64,000 bases of DNA from Halobacteriovorax sp. HLS (GTDB lineage: Bacteria; Bdellovibrionota; Bacteriovoracia; Bacteriovoracales; Bacteriovoracaceae). The translations under genes were made by a program, and so were the position numbers. Where the stretch lies: positions 1 through 64,000 of the forward strand of contig NZ_QOCL01000016.1 in the NCBI RefSeq assembly GCF_004006665.1, read 5' to 3'. Shown in pieces: positions 1-8,416 of the stretch (the first letter of the stretch is position 1; every line of letters begins with the position of its first letter). Below the pieces are notes generated by a model that saw only the letters and a program-made list of their open reading frames with translations, had not been told where the DNA came from and searched no databases.

Positions 1-11
1 GTAAAAAGTTT

Positions 12-43
12 GTGGCCGTTCTAGAAATGGCCACTATTTTTCT
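12..43 (+). terminator. Rho-independent terminator upstream of the S10 operon
   Basis: GTGGCC at 12-17 pairs with GGCCAC at 29-34 and is followed by a T-rich run at 35-43. It probably ends a gene lying left of the window and insulates the ribosomal operon. The stem is only six base pairs, so strength is uncertain. Confidence 0.5.
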
Positions 44-166
44 GGTTTGTAGTCGCCACAAGTTAAAACAAACCACTAATATAAAAGAAGAGTTATTTAG
101 TTTTATTAAGTTATTGAATATTGGGCCGAAATTTTTATAAAAAAAGAAATTTAATTATAAAAATGT

Positions 167-195
167 TTGACAAAGGGCCCAATAACTCATAAAAC
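167..195 (+). promoter_or_regulatory. Probable sigma-70 promoter of the S10 operon
   Basis: A perfect -35 TTGACA lies at 167-172. A weaker -10, CATAAA at 189-194, follows after 16 bases. It sits about 40 bases before rpsJ and after the upstream terminator. The spacer holds GGCCCAAT (176-183), the reverse complement of ATTGGGCC at 120-127, so the promoter overlaps one arm of an inverted repeat. Confidence 0.5.
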
Positions 196-233
196 CCTGA
201 CTCTATATGTAAATAAATGAGGATTTTATAGTC

Positions 234-542
234 ATGAAAGAACCAAGACTAAGAATTAAGCTTAGAGCTTACGATCACAAATTATTAGATAATTCAGTGA
301 ACGAAATCGTAAACACAGCAAAAGAAACTGGTGCAAGAGTAGCTGGTCCAATTCCTTTACCGACAGAAATTAATAAATTTACTGTTCTTAGAGGACCACA
401 CGTAAACAAGAAGGCTAGAGAGCAGTTCGAAATGAGAACTCACAAAAGACTTATTGATATCGTAGACCCAACTCAGCAAACTGTTGATAGCCTAATGAAG
501 TTAGACTTATCAGCTGGTGTTGACGTAGAGATTAAGTATTAG
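234..542 (+). CDS. rpsJ: 30S ribosomal protein S10
   Basis: S10 is a 30S head protein and also the NusE partner of NusB in antitermination. The 102-residue length is typical. The conserved core from IKLRAYDHK near the N-terminus to [13 protein letters not shown] near residues 65-77 is intact. The start is preceded by GAGGA at about 220-224. This is the first gene of the S10-spc-alpha cluster, immediately downstream of the promoter at 167-195, and it is followed by an 83-base structured gap before rplC, which is unusually long for this operon. Confidence 0.98.
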   Translation: MKEPRLRIKLRAYDHKLLDNSVNEIVNTAKETGARVAGPIPLPTEINKFTVLRGPHVNKKAREQFEMRTHKRLIDIVDPTQQTVDSLMKLDLSAGVDVEIKY

Positions 543-547
543 TATAT

Positions 548-579
548 AGACTAGACACAAATTTAGTCTTATTTTTATT
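548..579 (+). promoter_or_regulatory. Possible weak attenuator hairpin after rpsJ
   Basis: AGACTA at 548-553 can pair with TAGTCT at 564-569, and TATTTTTATT follows. The stem is weak, but the T-rich tail makes partial termination or attenuation between rpsJ and rplC conceivable. Confidence 0.25.
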
Positions 580-589
580 AACCATGCAC

Positions 590-620
590 GCATCTCTAAG
601 AATAGAGTGATGCTGTGGAG
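590..620 (+). promoter_or_regulatory. Hairpin and Shine-Dalgarno in the rplC leader
   Basis: GCATC (590-594) pairs with GATGC (609-613), extended inward by two pairs past a mismatch. It ends three bases before the strong GGAGG ribosome binding site (616-620) of rplC. The GGAGG fixes the rplC start at 626 and therefore supports the N-terminal extension of L3. Confidence 0.35.
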
Positions 621-625
621 GATCA

Positions 626-1324
626 ATGACAGAAGAAACAAAAGCTGTTGAGACTCAGGCTGCGGATAACTCTGCAACTGCAAACACAATCGATCTGACT
701 GCATTTTACGGAGTAAAAGCAGGAATGACTCGAATTTTCGACGAAAATGGTAATCACGTTCCAGTAACAGTGGTTAAGTTAATCCCTAACATCGTAACTC
801 AAGTAAAGACGAAAGAAAAAGACGGTTATGAAGCTTACCAAGTAGGTTACGGGATTAAGAGAGAGAAGCTTGTTAAGAAGCCTATTAAAGGTCACTTAAA
901 GAAGTCTGACATCGAAGAAAACTTAACTAAGTTTGCCGAAATCAAAAATGAAACTGTATCAACTGAAGATTTAGGAAAGACTCTTTCTGTAAATAATTTT
1001 TCAGCAGATAGCTATGTAGACGTAACAGGTACTACTAAAGGTAAAGGTTTCCAGGGTGTTATGAAAAAATATAACTTCTCTGGTGGTCCAGCCGCTCACG
1101 GTTCTCACTTCCATAGAACAACAGGTTCAATTGGTAACAGAGCTACACCTGGTCGTGTTTTCAAGTTAAAGAAAATGCCTGGTCACATGGGTGCAGTTAA
1201 ACAAACTACTCAAAACATTAAAGTTGTTGAAGTTAATGTTGAAAAAGGTTACATGCTCCTTAAAGGTTCAGTTCCTGGTTCAAAAAATGGCTTCGTTAAA
1301 ATAGCTAAAGCTTTGAAGAAATAG
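626..1324 (+). CDS. rplC: 50S ribosomal protein L3 with acidic N-terminal extension
   Basis: L3 is an early 23S rRNA-binding assembly protein that reaches toward the peptidyl transferase centre. The core begins near residue 28 (YGVKAGMTRIF) and the long loop GSHFHRTTGSIGNRATPG is conserved around residues 155-172. Residues 1-26, starting MTEETKAVETQ, are an acidic tail absent from usual L3 proteins, which begin almost directly at the core. No alternative ATG, GTG or TTG occurs between the start and the core, and a strong GGAGG precedes the ATG, so the tail is probably translated. S5 (8417-9010) begins with a very similar tail. Confidence 0.97.
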   Translation: MTEETKAVETQAADNSATANTIDLTAFYGVKAGMTRIFDENGNHVPVTVVKLIPNIVTQVKTKEKDGYEAYQVGYGIKREKLVKKPIKGHLKKSDIEENLTKFAEIKNETVSTEDLGKTLSVNNFSADSYVDVTGTTKGKGFQGVMKKYNFSGGPAAHGSHFHRTTGSIGNRATPGRVFKLKKMPGHMGAVKQTTQNIKVVEVNVEKGYMLLKGSVPGSKNGFVKIAKALKK

Positions 1325-1341
1325 ATTAAGGGGTTGTAAAA

Positions 1342-1959
1342 ATGACAGATATAACATTACTTAATGCAAAATTTGAAACTTCAGGAAAGCTAACTACTAA
1401 CGTAAGCTTAACAGCTGAAGATATCAATGTTCCTGTAGTTCACCAAGTAGTTAAAGCAATACTAGCTGGTAAGAGACAAGGAAATGCATGTACAAAAACA
1501 AGAGGTCAAGTAAGCGGTGGTGGTGCTAAGCCATTTAAGCAGAAAGGTACTGGTAGAGCTCGTCAGGGTTCAACAAGATCGTCACTTATGGTTGGCGGTG
1601 GTACTGCTTTTGGTCCAAAACCAAGAAGCTACGATCAGAAAGTTAACAAGAAAGTTGCTAACAAAGCAATTCAATCTGTTCTTGCTGACAAGCTACAGGC
1701 CGGAAAATTAACAGTAGTTGAGTCTTTAGAGTCAACAGGGAAAACAAAAGAAATGTTCTCTACTTTAAATGGTAAAGGACTTCTTCCAGCATTAGTTGTA
1801 ACTCAAGATAAGAATTCTAGCGCTCTTAGAGCAGTAAAGAACTTACAATGGGGAACAGGTATGGCCGTTGAAGGTTTCAGTGTTTACGAAGCTGTTAAAT
1901 ATGAAAACTTAGTAATTGAAAAAGCTGCTTTAGAAGCACTTTTAAATAGATTGGGGTAA
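1342..1959 (+). CDS. rplD: 50S ribosomal protein L4
   Basis: L4 binds 23S rRNA and lines the exit tunnel with its extended loop. The loop is recognisable at about residues 50-92 (KTRGQVSGGGAKPFKQKGTG, then GGGTAFGPKPRSY). At 205 residues it has normal bacterial length. It lies 17 bases after rplC and three bases before rplW, so translational coupling is likely. In E. coli L4 represses its own operon through the S10 leader; no equivalent L4 target could be identified here. Confidence 0.97.
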   Translation: MTDITLLNAKFETSGKLTTNVSLTAEDINVPVVHQVVKAILAGKRQGNACTKTRGQVSGGGAKPFKQKGTGRARQGSTRSSLMVGGGTAFGPKPRSYDQKVNKKVANKAIQSVLADKLQAGKLTVVESLESTGKTKEMFSTLNGKGLLPALVVTQDKNSSALRAVKNLQWGTGMAVEGFSVYEAVKYENLVIEKAALEALLNRLG

Positions 1960-1962
1960 TAA

Positions 1963-2253
1963 ATGGCACACATTGAAAATATTTTAGTAAAACCATTGAT
2001 TACAGAAAAAAGTGCAACTGCTACTGATAAGTATAATAGATACGGGTTTGTTGTTGAGTTAAAAGCTAACAAGTATCAAATCAAAGAAGCAGTCGAAAGA
2101 CTTTATGATGTAAAAGTTTTAAGTGTAAAGACTAGCATAACTGCTGGTAAGTTAAAAAGAGCTGGGAAGGCATTAAAAAAATCTTCTAAAGTTAAGAAAG
2201 CTTATATTCAGTTAGGTGAAGGTCAAAAAATCGAATTCTTTAAAGGAATCTAA
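1963..2253 (+). CDS. rplW: 50S ribosomal protein L23
   Basis: L23 sits at the tunnel exit and docks trigger factor and SRP. The 96-residue protein has the family N-terminus (ILVKPLITEKS, residues 6-16) and the following beta-hairpin with VKVLSVKT. It starts three bases after the rplD stop. No unusual feature was seen. Confidence 0.97.
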   Translation: MAHIENILVKPLITEKSATATDKYNRYGFVVELKANKYQIKEAVERLYDVKVLSVKTSITAGKLKRAGKALKKSSKVKKAYIQLGEGQKIEFFKGI

Positions 2254-2280
2254 GAATAGATAAGTAGAAGAGGAAATATT

Positions 2281-3105
2281 ATGGGTATTAAAAAATTTAA
2301 ACCGACTACTCCATCACTAAGACGCATGCAAGTTGTTAACAGTGATGAGTTGACTAAAGGTGTAGCACCCGAAAAAAAGCTACTAGCTCCAAAAAAGAGC
2401 ACAGCAGGTAGAAATAACTCTGGTCGTATTACGGTAAGACACAGAGGTGGTGGAGTTAAGAGAAGATACAGAGTTATCGACTTTAAACGAAACAAGTTCG
2501 AAATCCCTGCAAAAGTTCAAGCGATTAGTTATGATCCAAACAGAACTTGTAACATTGCACTTCTAGCTTACGCGGATGGTGAGAAAGCTTATATTCTTGC
2601 TCCAGTAGGATTGAATGTTGGTGATACAGTTGTATCTTCTGCTGAAGCAGATATCACTGTTGGAAACTCTAAGCAGCTTAAGGACATCCCTGTTGGTACG
2701 TTAGTTCACAATGTTGAGCTACACCCAGGTGCTGGTGGACAATTTGCAAGATCTGCAGGTGCTTATGTTCAAGTTATGGCGAAAGAGGGAGACTCTGCTC
2801 TTTTAAGAATGCCTTCTGGTGAGCTTAGAAAAGTTAAAGCTGTATGTAGAGCTACTATTGGTCAGGTTGGAAATCTTGATCATGAAAAGAGAAACATTGG
2901 TAAAGCTGGACGTAAGAGAAAGCTTGGATTTAGACCTACAGTTCGTGGTGTTGTTATGAACCCAGTTGATCACCCACATGGTGGTGGTGAAGGTAGAACT
3001 TCAGGTGGTAGACATCCTGTTACTCCTTGGGGTAAACCAACTAAAGGTTTCAAGACAAGAAAGAACAGAAGAACAGATCAATTTATTGTTAAAAGAAGAA
3101 AATAG
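2281..3105 (+). CDS. rplB: 50S ribosomal protein L2
   Basis: L2 is a universally conserved 23S rRNA-binding protein near the peptidyl transferase centre and at the subunit interface. Visible signatures are [17 protein letters not shown] (residues about 43-59) and the C-terminal [15 protein letters not shown] containing the conserved histidine. Its 274 residues match the family. An AGAGGA-type ribosome binding site precedes the ATG. Confidence 0.98.
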   Translation: MGIKKFKPTTPSLRRMQVVNSDELTKGVAPEKKLLAPKKSTAGRNNSGRITVRHRGGGVKRRYRVIDFKRNKFEIPAKVQAISYDPNRTCNIALLAYADGEKAYILAPVGLNVGDTVVSSAEADITVGNSKQLKDIPVGTLVHNVELHPGAGGQFARSAGAYVQVMAKEGDSALLRMPSGELRKVKAVCRATIGQVGNLDHEKRNIGKAGRKRKLGFRPTVRGVVMNPVDHPHGGGEGRTSGGRHPVTPWGKPTKGFKTRKNRRTDQFIVKRRK

Positions 3106-3117
3106 GTAGGATGACAT

Positions 3118-3399
3118 ATGGCCCGTTCACTAAAAAAAGGACCTTTTGTTGATTATCACCTTCTTGAGAAAGCTCTCAAGATTATGGATGAGGATAACAA
3201 AAGCTCTAAAGTAATTAAAACTTGGTCAAGAAGATCAACAATTGTTCCAGAGTTTATCGGACTAACTTTTGCTGTACATAACGGTAAGAAGTTTATTCCA
3301 GTATACGTTACTGACAATATGATTGGACACAAGTTAGGGGAATTTGCATTAACAAGATCATACTTTGGTCACGGTGCAGATAAAAAGAAAAGAAAATAA
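3118..3399 (+). CDS. rpsS: 30S ribosomal protein S19
   Basis: S19 is a small-subunit head protein contacting S13 and the A-site region. [12 protein letters not shown] at the N-terminus, [15 protein letters not shown] and [19 protein letters not shown] are classic signatures, and 93 residues is standard. It lies 12 bases after rplB, with GTAGGA as ribosome binding site. Confidence 0.98.
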   Translation: MARSLKKGPFVDYHLLEKALKIMDEDNKSSKVIKTWSRRSTIVPEFIGLTFAVHNGKKFIPVYVTDNMIGHKLGEFALTRSYFGHGADKKKRK

Positions 3400-3424
3400 T
3401 TGAACTTATAGTAGGAGAGGCTTT

Positions 3425-3760
3425 ATGGCCATTACAGTTAAGAATCGCAAAGTAGGAATTGCTCCTAGAAAAGTAAGACAAGTGTGCGACTTAGTTAGAA
3501 ATAAGAAAGCATCAGAAGCAATTAAAATCCTTCGTTTTTGCGAAAAGAAAGAAATTGCGCTTATGCTTACAAAACTAATCAATAGTGGTTTAGCTATTGC
3601 AGCTGATTCTGATAAGTATGACATTGATAACTTGGTTTTGACTCAAATCTTTACAGATGAAGGTCCAACTCTTAAAAGAATTCAACCACGAGCTCAGGGG
3701 CGTGCGTTTAGAGTTAGAAAGAGATCAAGTCACGTTACTTTAGAATTAAAAGAAGCATAG
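3425..3760 (+). CDS. rplV: 50S ribosomal protein L22
   Basis: L22 lines the exit tunnel and contacts all six 23S domains. The beta-hairpin loop is seen as DEGPTLKRIQPRAQGRAF near residues 78-96, the part that contributes to the tunnel constriction. The N-terminal APRKVRQVCDLVR helix and the 111-residue length are typical. GGAGAGG lies upstream of the ATG. Confidence 0.97.
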   Translation: MAITVKNRKVGIAPRKVRQVCDLVRNKKASEAIKILRFCEKKEIALMLTKLINSGLAIAADSDKYDIDNLVLTQIFTDEGPTLKRIQPRAQGRAFRVRKRSSHVTLELKEA

Positions 3761-3770
3761 GAAGGATATT

Positions 3771-4397
3771 ATGGGACAAAAAGTACATCCATATGGTTTT
3801 AGACTTGGTTACATTAAAGGTTGGCAATCTAACTGGTATGCAAAAGACAATTATGCACAACAGTTAAAAGAAGATCTTGCAATCAGAGCATACGTAGAAA
3901 AAAGCATGAAGAATGCAGCCGTAGCTAAAACTGATATTTCAAGAACGTCAGACCAGGTAAAAGTTACTGTTTATACAGCTAAGCCAGGTGTTGCAATTGG
4001 AAAAAAAGGTGCAGGGATTGAGAAAATAAGAGGAGACCTTAAGAAATTAACTAAGGGAACTTTAATTTTCAACATCGCTGAAGTAAAAAGACCAGACGCA
4101 GACTCTAAGTTAATTGCAGAAAATATTGCTGCACAATTAGAGAAACGTGTTGCTTTTAGAAGAGCTATGAAGAAGGTTATGCAATCTGCATTCAGAGCTG
4201 GAGTTAAAGGTATCAGAGTTAGAACTGCTGGTCGTCTTGGTGGAGCTGAAATGGCAAGATCTGAAGGGTATTCTGAAAGAAAAGTACCACTTCATACACT
4301 AAGAGCAGATATCGATTACGCAACAGCGGAAGCTCATACGACTTACGGTGTTATCGGTGTTAAAGTTTGGGTATATAAAGGTGAAGTTTATATCTAA
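3771..4397 (+). CDS. rpsC: 30S ribosomal protein S3 (short C-terminus)
   Basis: S3 forms part of the mRNA entry channel. The KH-type RNA-binding loop (GVAIGKKGAGIEKIR, about residues 73-87) and the C-terminal domain motif GRLGGAEMARSEGYSE are intact. At 208 residues it lacks roughly 25 residues of the basic C-terminal tail seen in E. coli S3 (233 residues); shorter forms occur in other phyla. The TAA stop falls inside a 23-base inverted repeat (4392-4414). The gap to rplP is 109 bases, much longer than other gaps in the operon. Confidence 0.97.
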   Translation: MGQKVHPYGFRLGYIKGWQSNWYAKDNYAQQLKEDLAIRAYVEKSMKNAAVAKTDISRTSDQVKVTVYTAKPGVAIGKKGAGIEKIRGDLKKLTKGTLIFNIAEVKRPDADSKLIAENIAAQLEKRVAFRRAMKKVMQSAFRAGVKGIRVRTAGRLGGAEMARSEGYSERKVPLHTLRADIDYATAEAHTTYGVIGVKVWVYKGEVYI

Positions 4398-4414
4398 TCA
4401 AATTTTGATTAGAT
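4392..4414. repeat. Perfect inverted repeat over the rpsC stop codon
   Basis: ATCTAATCAAA (4392-4402) and TTTGATTAGAT (4404-4414) are exact reverse complements around one central base. The TAA stop of rpsC lies in the left arm. As RNA this folds into a roughly ten-pair A/U-rich hairpin at the start of the rpsC-rplP gap. Confidence 0.6.
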
Positions 4415-4474
4415 AAATGCTTTTGAATAATGGGAGTACCTCTGGCCTGTAATAATTATCAGGGTATGTGCTAA

Positions 4475-4497
4475 GTGTTTAAAAACACAATATTTTT
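4475..4497 (+). promoter_or_regulatory. Terminator-like hairpin before rplP
   Basis: GTGTTT (4475-4480) pairs with AAACAC (4483-4488) and is followed by AATATTTTT. The stem is short and could be a weak terminator or attenuator between rpsC and rplP. GAGGT at about 4498-4502 then serves as the rplP ribosome binding site. Confidence 0.3.
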
Positions 4498-4506
4498 GAG
4501 GTCAAT

Positions 4507-4917
4507 ATGCTAAGTCCTAAAAGAGTAAAGTGGCGTAAGCAACATAAGGGTAGAATGAAGGGAGCAGCCAACCGTGGAAATAGTATCACGTTTGGGGAAT
4601 TCGCTATACAAGCAACAACATGTGGGTATATAACAAACCGACAAATTGAAGCAGCCCGTATCGCCATGACTAGAAAGATTAAAAGAGGTGGTAATGTTTG
4701 GATTAAGATTTTTCCAGATAAGTCTCTTACAAGAAAGCCTGCGGAAGTTAGAATGGGGAAAGGTAAAGGTTCTCCAGATAAGTGGGTAGCTGTAATTAAG
4801 CCTGGTCGCGTTTTATTTGAAATTTCGCACGAGGATGTGGAGCTAAGTAAAAGTGCACTGAAGCTAGCAATGTATAAGCTTCCAGTTAAAACTAGAATTA
4901 TTAAAAGAGAAGTTTAA
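4507..4917 (+). CDS. rplP: 50S ribosomal protein L16
   Basis: L16 binds near the A site and central protuberance. The start [19 protein letters not shown] and the glycine-rich [17 protein letters not shown] (about residues 80-96) define the family. At 136 residues it is of normal length. In most bacteria rplP starts within or just after rpsC; here it has its own 109-base leader with hairpins, suggesting separate post-transcriptional control. Confidence 0.97.
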   Translation: MLSPKRVKWRKQHKGRMKGAANRGNSITFGEFAIQATTCGYITNRQIEAARIAMTRKIKRGGNVWIKIFPDKSLTRKPAEVRMGKGKGSPDKWVAVIKPGRVLFEISHEDVELSKSALKLAMYKLPVKTRIIKREV

Positions 4918-4943
4918 TTCTATAGAGAATTAGAGAGGCGATT

Positions 4944-5141
4944 ATGCAAAAGTTAAATTATAGCGAATTAAGTGGAATGGACAATAAGCAAATTGACGCC
5001 AAAGTTAAAGAAATCAGAACTGATCTATTTAACATGAGAATGCAAAAAGCTGCAGCAGGACTTGAAAAACCTCATGCAGTAAGAATTGCTAAGGGAAATA
5101 TTGCTCGTTTGTTAACAGTAAAAAATTCTAAAGGTAAGTAG
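4944..5141 (+). CDS. rpmC: 50S ribosomal protein L29
   Basis: L29 is a small helical hairpin protein next to L23 at the tunnel exit. The 65-residue product shows the family pattern: [13 protein letters not shown]-like helix in the middle, then [13 protein letters not shown] at the C-terminus. It starts 26 bases after rplP with GAGAGGCG upstream and is two bases from rpsQ. Confidence 0.95.
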   Translation: MQKLNYSELSGMDNKQIDAKVKEIRTDLFNMRMQKAAAGLEKPHAVRIAKGNIARLLTVKNSKGK

Positions 5142-5143
5142 AA

Positions 5144-5398
5144 ATGAGTGTTGATCAAAAGAAATTTAAGAGAAAGTTGGAAGGTGTAGTAATTTCTGAT
5201 AAGAACGAGAAGACTATTACTGTAAATGTAGTACGTCGTTTTAAGCACAAGACTTATAACAAGTTCGTATCTTTTAGTAAGAGATATCACGCTCATGACG
5301 AAAGCAATAGTGCAAAAGTTGGAGATAAGGTAATGATTATTGAATCAAGACCTCACTCGAAACTAAAAAAATGGGAACTTTTAAGCGTTCAGAAATAA
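5144..5398 (+). CDS. rpsQ: 30S ribosomal protein S17
   Basis: S17 is a primary 16S rRNA-binding OB-fold protein. [16 protein letters not shown] and YHAHDE are the conserved elements, and 84 residues is standard. It begins two bases after rpmC; its ribosome binding site (AAGGTAAG) lies in the rpmC 3' end, so the two are probably translationally coupled. Confidence 0.96.
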   Translation: MSVDQKKFKRKLEGVVISDKNEKTITVNVVRRFKHKTYNKFVSFSKRYHAHDESNSAKVGDKVMIIESRPHSKLKKWELLSVQK

Positions 5399-5445
5399 TC
5401 TGACTGCGGTAAGTTGTTTAAGCTGATTTAGATGGAGAAAAACCC

Positions 5446-5814
5446 ATGATTCAAATGCAAACAAAGCTTCAGGTAGCAGATAACTCTGGAGCAAAAGAAG
5501 TAAAGTGTATCAAAGTTCTTGGCGGTTCAAAAAGAATGTCTGCTGGACTTGGTGACATAATAGTAGTAGCTGTACAGCAAACTCTTCCTGGTGGGAAGAT
5601 TAAGAAAGGTGACGTTAAAAAAGCGGTTATCGTTCGTACAGCATACCCATTAAGAAGAGAAGATGGATCTTATATCCAATTTGATAATAACAGTGTGGTG
5701 ATCTTGAACGCAAATAATGAACCTGTAGGTACTCGTATCTTTGGTCCTGTTGCGAGAGAGTTAAGAGGAAAGAACTTTACGAAGATCTGTTCTCTTGCAC
5801 CTGAAGTCCTTTAA
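5446..5814 (+). CDS. rplN: 50S ribosomal protein L14
   Basis: L14 lies at the subunit interface, forming an inter-subunit bridge and the RsfS docking site. The N-terminus [19 protein letters not shown] and the 122-residue length match the family almost residue for residue. ATGGAGAAA precedes the start. It opens the spc part of the operon without a visible promoter. Confidence 0.98.
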   Translation: MIQMQTKLQVADNSGAKEVKCIKVLGGSKRMSAGLGDIIVVAVQQTLPGGKIKKGDVKKAVIVRTAYPLRREDGSYIQFDNNSVVILNANNEPVGTRIFGPVARELRGKNFTKICSLAPEVL

Positions 5815-5831
5815 CTTGCAAGGAAATAGAG

Positions 5832-6143
5832 ATGCAGAAGATTAAAGTTAGTGATGAAGTAGTAGTAATTGCAGGAAAAGATAAAGGTAAGACGGGGAAA
5901 GTTCAAAGACTTAACTCGAAAAAGAGTACTGTATTAGTTGAAGGTATTAACCTTGCTAAGAAAGCTCTTAAGCCTTCACAAGAAAATCCTGCTGGCGGTT
6001 TCGCTGAAATGGAAAAACCAATCCACTTGAGTAATATTGCAATAGTTAGCCCAAAAACTAAGAAAGCTACTAGAGTAAAATTTGAAGAAAAAGATGGAAA
6101 AACAGTAAGAGTAGCAGTAGCTTGCGGCTCTGTACTTAAATAG
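5832..6143 (+). CDS. rplX: 50S ribosomal protein L24
   Basis: L24 initiates 50S assembly. The KOW motif is seen at residues 9-23 (VVVIAGKDKGKTGKV), and NLAKKALKPSQENPAGG is the typical mid segment. The protein has 103 residues. AGGAAAT precedes the ATG, 17 bases after rplN. Confidence 0.96.
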   Translation: MQKIKVSDEVVVIAGKDKGKTGKVQRLNSKKSTVLVEGINLAKKALKPSQENPAGGFAEMEKPIHLSNIAIVSPKTKKATRVKFEEKDGKTVRVAVACGSVLK

Positions 6144-6155
6144 GTTGAGGCGAAA

Positions 6156-6695
6156 ATGAGCAGATTACGTGAAACTTACAAAAATGAAATAGTAAAAAAG
6201 CTTACAGAAAAGTTTGATTACAAAAATATTCACCAAGTTCCAAAACTTGAAAAAATAGTTGTTAATTGTTGTACTAAAGACGCAGTTACTAACTCTAAAG
6301 TAGTAGATTCGATTGTTAAAGATCTTACAGCTATCACAGGTCAAAAGCCTGTTGTAACTAAAGCTAGAAAATCTATCGCATCTTTCAAGTTAAGAGAAGA
6401 TATGCCACTAGGAGCATCAGTTACTTTAAGAGGTGAGATGATGTATGAATTCCTTGATAGATTGATTACTATCTCTCTACCAAGAGTTCGTGACTTTAGA
6501 GGTGTTTCTAATAAAGGTTTTGATGGACGTGGAAACTATACACTAGGTCTTAAAGAGCAGATTATGTTCTCTGAGATTTCTTACGATCAGATCGATAAAG
6601 TTAGAGGCCTTGGGCTTTCTATTGTAACAACTGCCAACAATAATGATGAAGGTAGAGAGTTACTTACTTTATTAGGTATGCCTTTTGTAAAATAA
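6156..6695 (+). CDS. rplE: 50S ribosomal protein L5
   Basis: L5 binds 5S rRNA in the central protuberance. Signatures include [20 protein letters not shown] (about residues 65-84), RVRDFRGVS and [11 protein letters not shown]. The 179-residue length is standard. It starts 12 bases after rplX with GAGGCG upstream. Confidence 0.98.
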   Translation: MSRLRETYKNEIVKKLTEKFDYKNIHQVPKLEKIVVNCCTKDAVTNSKVVDSIVKDLTAITGQKPVVTKARKSIASFKLREDMPLGASVTLRGEMMYEFLDRLITISLPRVRDFRGVSNKGFDGRGNYTLGLKEQIMFSEISYDQIDKVRGLGLSIVTTANNNDEGRELLTLLGMPFVK

Positions 6696-6715
6696 TTAAT
6701 CTTGAGGATAAGATA

Positions 6716-7021
6716 ATGGCAAGAAAAGCAAAAATCGTTAACAACGAAATGAAGAAAAGATTGAGTGCTAAGTATTTACCACTTAGAACTGAACTTAAAA
6801 AAATTATTAATGACACAAACTCATCTGATGAGGCAGTTGCTGAAGCTACAGTTAGACTACAGAAGCTACCAAGAAACTCTAATCCAATTAGAGTAAGAAA
6901 TAGATGTGTTTTAACTGGTAGACCAAGAGGAAACTACAGAGCGTTTGGACTTTCTAGAATTAAATTTAGAGAATTAGCGCTTCAAGGTATGATTCCTGGT
7001 GTAACTAAATCAAGCTGGTAA
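6716..7021 (+). CDS. rpsN: 30S ribosomal protein S14 (long, zinc-free type)
   Basis: S14 belongs to the small-subunit head. The protein is the long form (101 residues) with only one cysteine in [12 protein letters not shown], so it is the zinc-independent C-minus type rather than the short CxxC zinc form. The core [22 protein letters not shown] is conserved. GAGGATAAG lies upstream. Confidence 0.97.
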   Translation: MARKAKIVNNEMKKRLSAKYLPLRTELKKIINDTNSSDEAVAEATVRLQKLPRNSNPIRVRNRCVLTGRPRGNYRAFGLSRIKFRELALQGMIPGVTKSSW

Positions 7022-7035
7022 TAAGGGGCTGAACT

Positions 7036-7419
7036 ATGATGACTGATCCTATAGCAGATATGCTTACAAGAATTAGAAATGCTATAAGAGCTGGACACGA
7101 CAGAGTTGAGTTTCCAGCATCTAGAGCAAAAGCAAGTATTTGCAAAGTTTTAAAAGATGAAGGTTATATAAGATCTTTTAAAATTATTGCAAAAGCACAG
7201 AATGATATTAAATTAAAAGTTCTCTTCAAAGAAGACGCTATAACTGGAATTGAAAGAGTTTCAAAGCCGGGTCTAAGAAGATATACAGGTTATACTGAAA
7301 TTCCTAGAGTTATCAGTGGGCTTGGAACTGCAATCGTTTCAACTTCTAAGGGTGTAATCTCTGATAGAGAAGCGAAGAAACTAAAAGTTGGCGGAGAAAT
7401 TCTCTGCAACGTATGGTAG
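7036..7419 (+). CDS. rpsH: 30S ribosomal protein S8
   Basis: S8 binds the central domain of 16S rRNA and in E. coli represses the spc operon. TDPIADMLTRIRNA at the N-terminus and the C-terminal GGEILCNVW are typical, and length is 127 residues. Two consecutive ATG codons (7036 and 7039) both fit the AGGGG at 7024-7028, so the protein may start one residue later. An S8 repressor site before rplE, as in E. coli, was not recognisable. Confidence 0.97.
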   Translation: MMTDPIADMLTRIRNAIRAGHDRVEFPASRAKASICKVLKDEGYIRSFKIIAKAQNDIKLKVLFKEDAITGIERVSKPGLRRYTGYTEIPRVISGLGTAIVSTSKGVISDREAKKLKVGGEILCNVW

Positions 7420-7428
7420 GAGTTTAGG

Positions 7429-7965
7429 ATGTCAAGAATTGGTAAAGTACCAGTAGCTATTCCTGAAAAAGTAGAAGTTAAGATTGATGGTGCATTTGTT
7501 TCTGTTAAAGGACCAAAAGGGCAACTTGAATATACTTTTACAGACAAGGTAATCATAGCTCAAGCAGATAAAGAAGTTACTATTAATCCAGCTGACGAAA
7601 CTAAACTTGCTAGATCTCTTTGGGGAACAACTAGAACTTTAGTTAGTAATATGGTTGTTGGAGTATCTGAAGGGTTTACAAGAACTTTAGAGTTTACTGG
7701 TGTTGGATATAAAGCAGCTGTAAGCGGTAACACTATAACTTTAAACCTTGGTTATTCACATCCAATTGACTATGTGTTGCCAACAGGTGTAGAAGCTAAA
7801 GTAAATAAAAATGTTATCGATTTAACTGGTTGTGATAAAGAACTAGTTGGATTTGTAGCTGCAAAAATCAGATCATTTAGACCACCTGAGCCTTACAAAG
7901 GTAAGGGAGTTAGATACTCTGATGAAACAATTATAAGAAAAGCAGGTAAAGCTGGATCTAAATAA
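7429..7965 (+). CDS. rplF: 50S ribosomal protein L6
   Basis: L6 lies near the factor-binding site. It consists of two related domains; MSRIGKVPVAIPEKVEV starts the first, and the C-terminal FRPPEPYKGKGVRYSDE is the family signature. At 178 residues it has normal length. The stop codon sits within GATCT/AGATC arms (7955-7969), and a TGGC-TTTT-GCCA hairpin with a T-run follows at 7970-7985. Confidence 0.97.
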   Translation: MSRIGKVPVAIPEKVEVKIDGAFVSVKGPKGQLEYTFTDKVIIAQADKEVTINPADETKLARSLWGTTRTLVSNMVVGVSEGFTRTLEFTGVGYKAAVSGNTITLNLGYSHPIDYVLPTGVEAKVNKNVIDLTGCDKELVGFVAAKIRSFRPPEPYKGKGVRYSDETIIRKAGKAGSK

Positions 7966-7987
7966 GATCTGGCTTTTGCCATTTTAT
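7955..7987 (+). promoter_or_regulatory. Possible attenuator hairpins between rplF and rplR
   Basis: GATCT (7955-7959) and AGATC (7965-7969) form a small stem over the rplF stop. TGGC (7970-7973) and GCCA (7978-7981) form a second, followed by TTTTAT. Both are weak; at most partial attenuation is suggested in this 66-base gap. Confidence 0.25.
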
Positions 7988-8031
7988 ATTAACATTTGCC
8001 TCGAAATAGCAAAGCTTAGGGTGGAGTAAAA

Positions 8032-8406
8032 ATGAGAAAGAATACTGGCAAGATTAAAAATGCCGCAGAAGCTCGTCGATACCGTAGAAAATTATCGATT
8101 CGTAAAAAAATTAATGGAACAGCTGATCGTCCTAGATTATGCGTTTACCGTTCAAACAAAAACATAACTATTCAAGTTATTGATGACAATGCTCAACAGA
8201 CATTATTTTCAGTTCAAACATACGGTAAGAATGCTGTAGGAACTGGAAGCAATAAAGATGGTGCTAAGGTTGTTGGTGCTGCAGTAGCTGAGGGACTTAA
8301 AGGAAAGAGTATCTCAACAGCAGTATTTGACAGAAATGGTTATAAGTATCACGGCGTTGTTGCAGCATTTGTTGATGCTGTAAGAGAAAACGGAATTCAG
8401 ATTTAA
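8032..8406 (+). CDS. rplR: 50S ribosomal protein L18
   Basis: L18 binds 5S rRNA together with L5 and L25. [20 protein letters not shown] in the middle and [23 protein letters not shown] at the C-terminus are diagnostic. The 124-residue length is normal. GGTGGAG precedes the start. Confidence 0.97.
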   Translation: MRKNTGKIKNAAEARRYRRKLSIRKKINGTADRPRLCVYRSNKNITIQVIDDNAQQTLFSVQTYGKNAVGTGSNKDGAKVVGAAVAEGLKGKSISTAVFDRNGYKYHGVVAAFVDAVRENGIQI

Positions 8407-8416
8407 GGGGCGTCTC

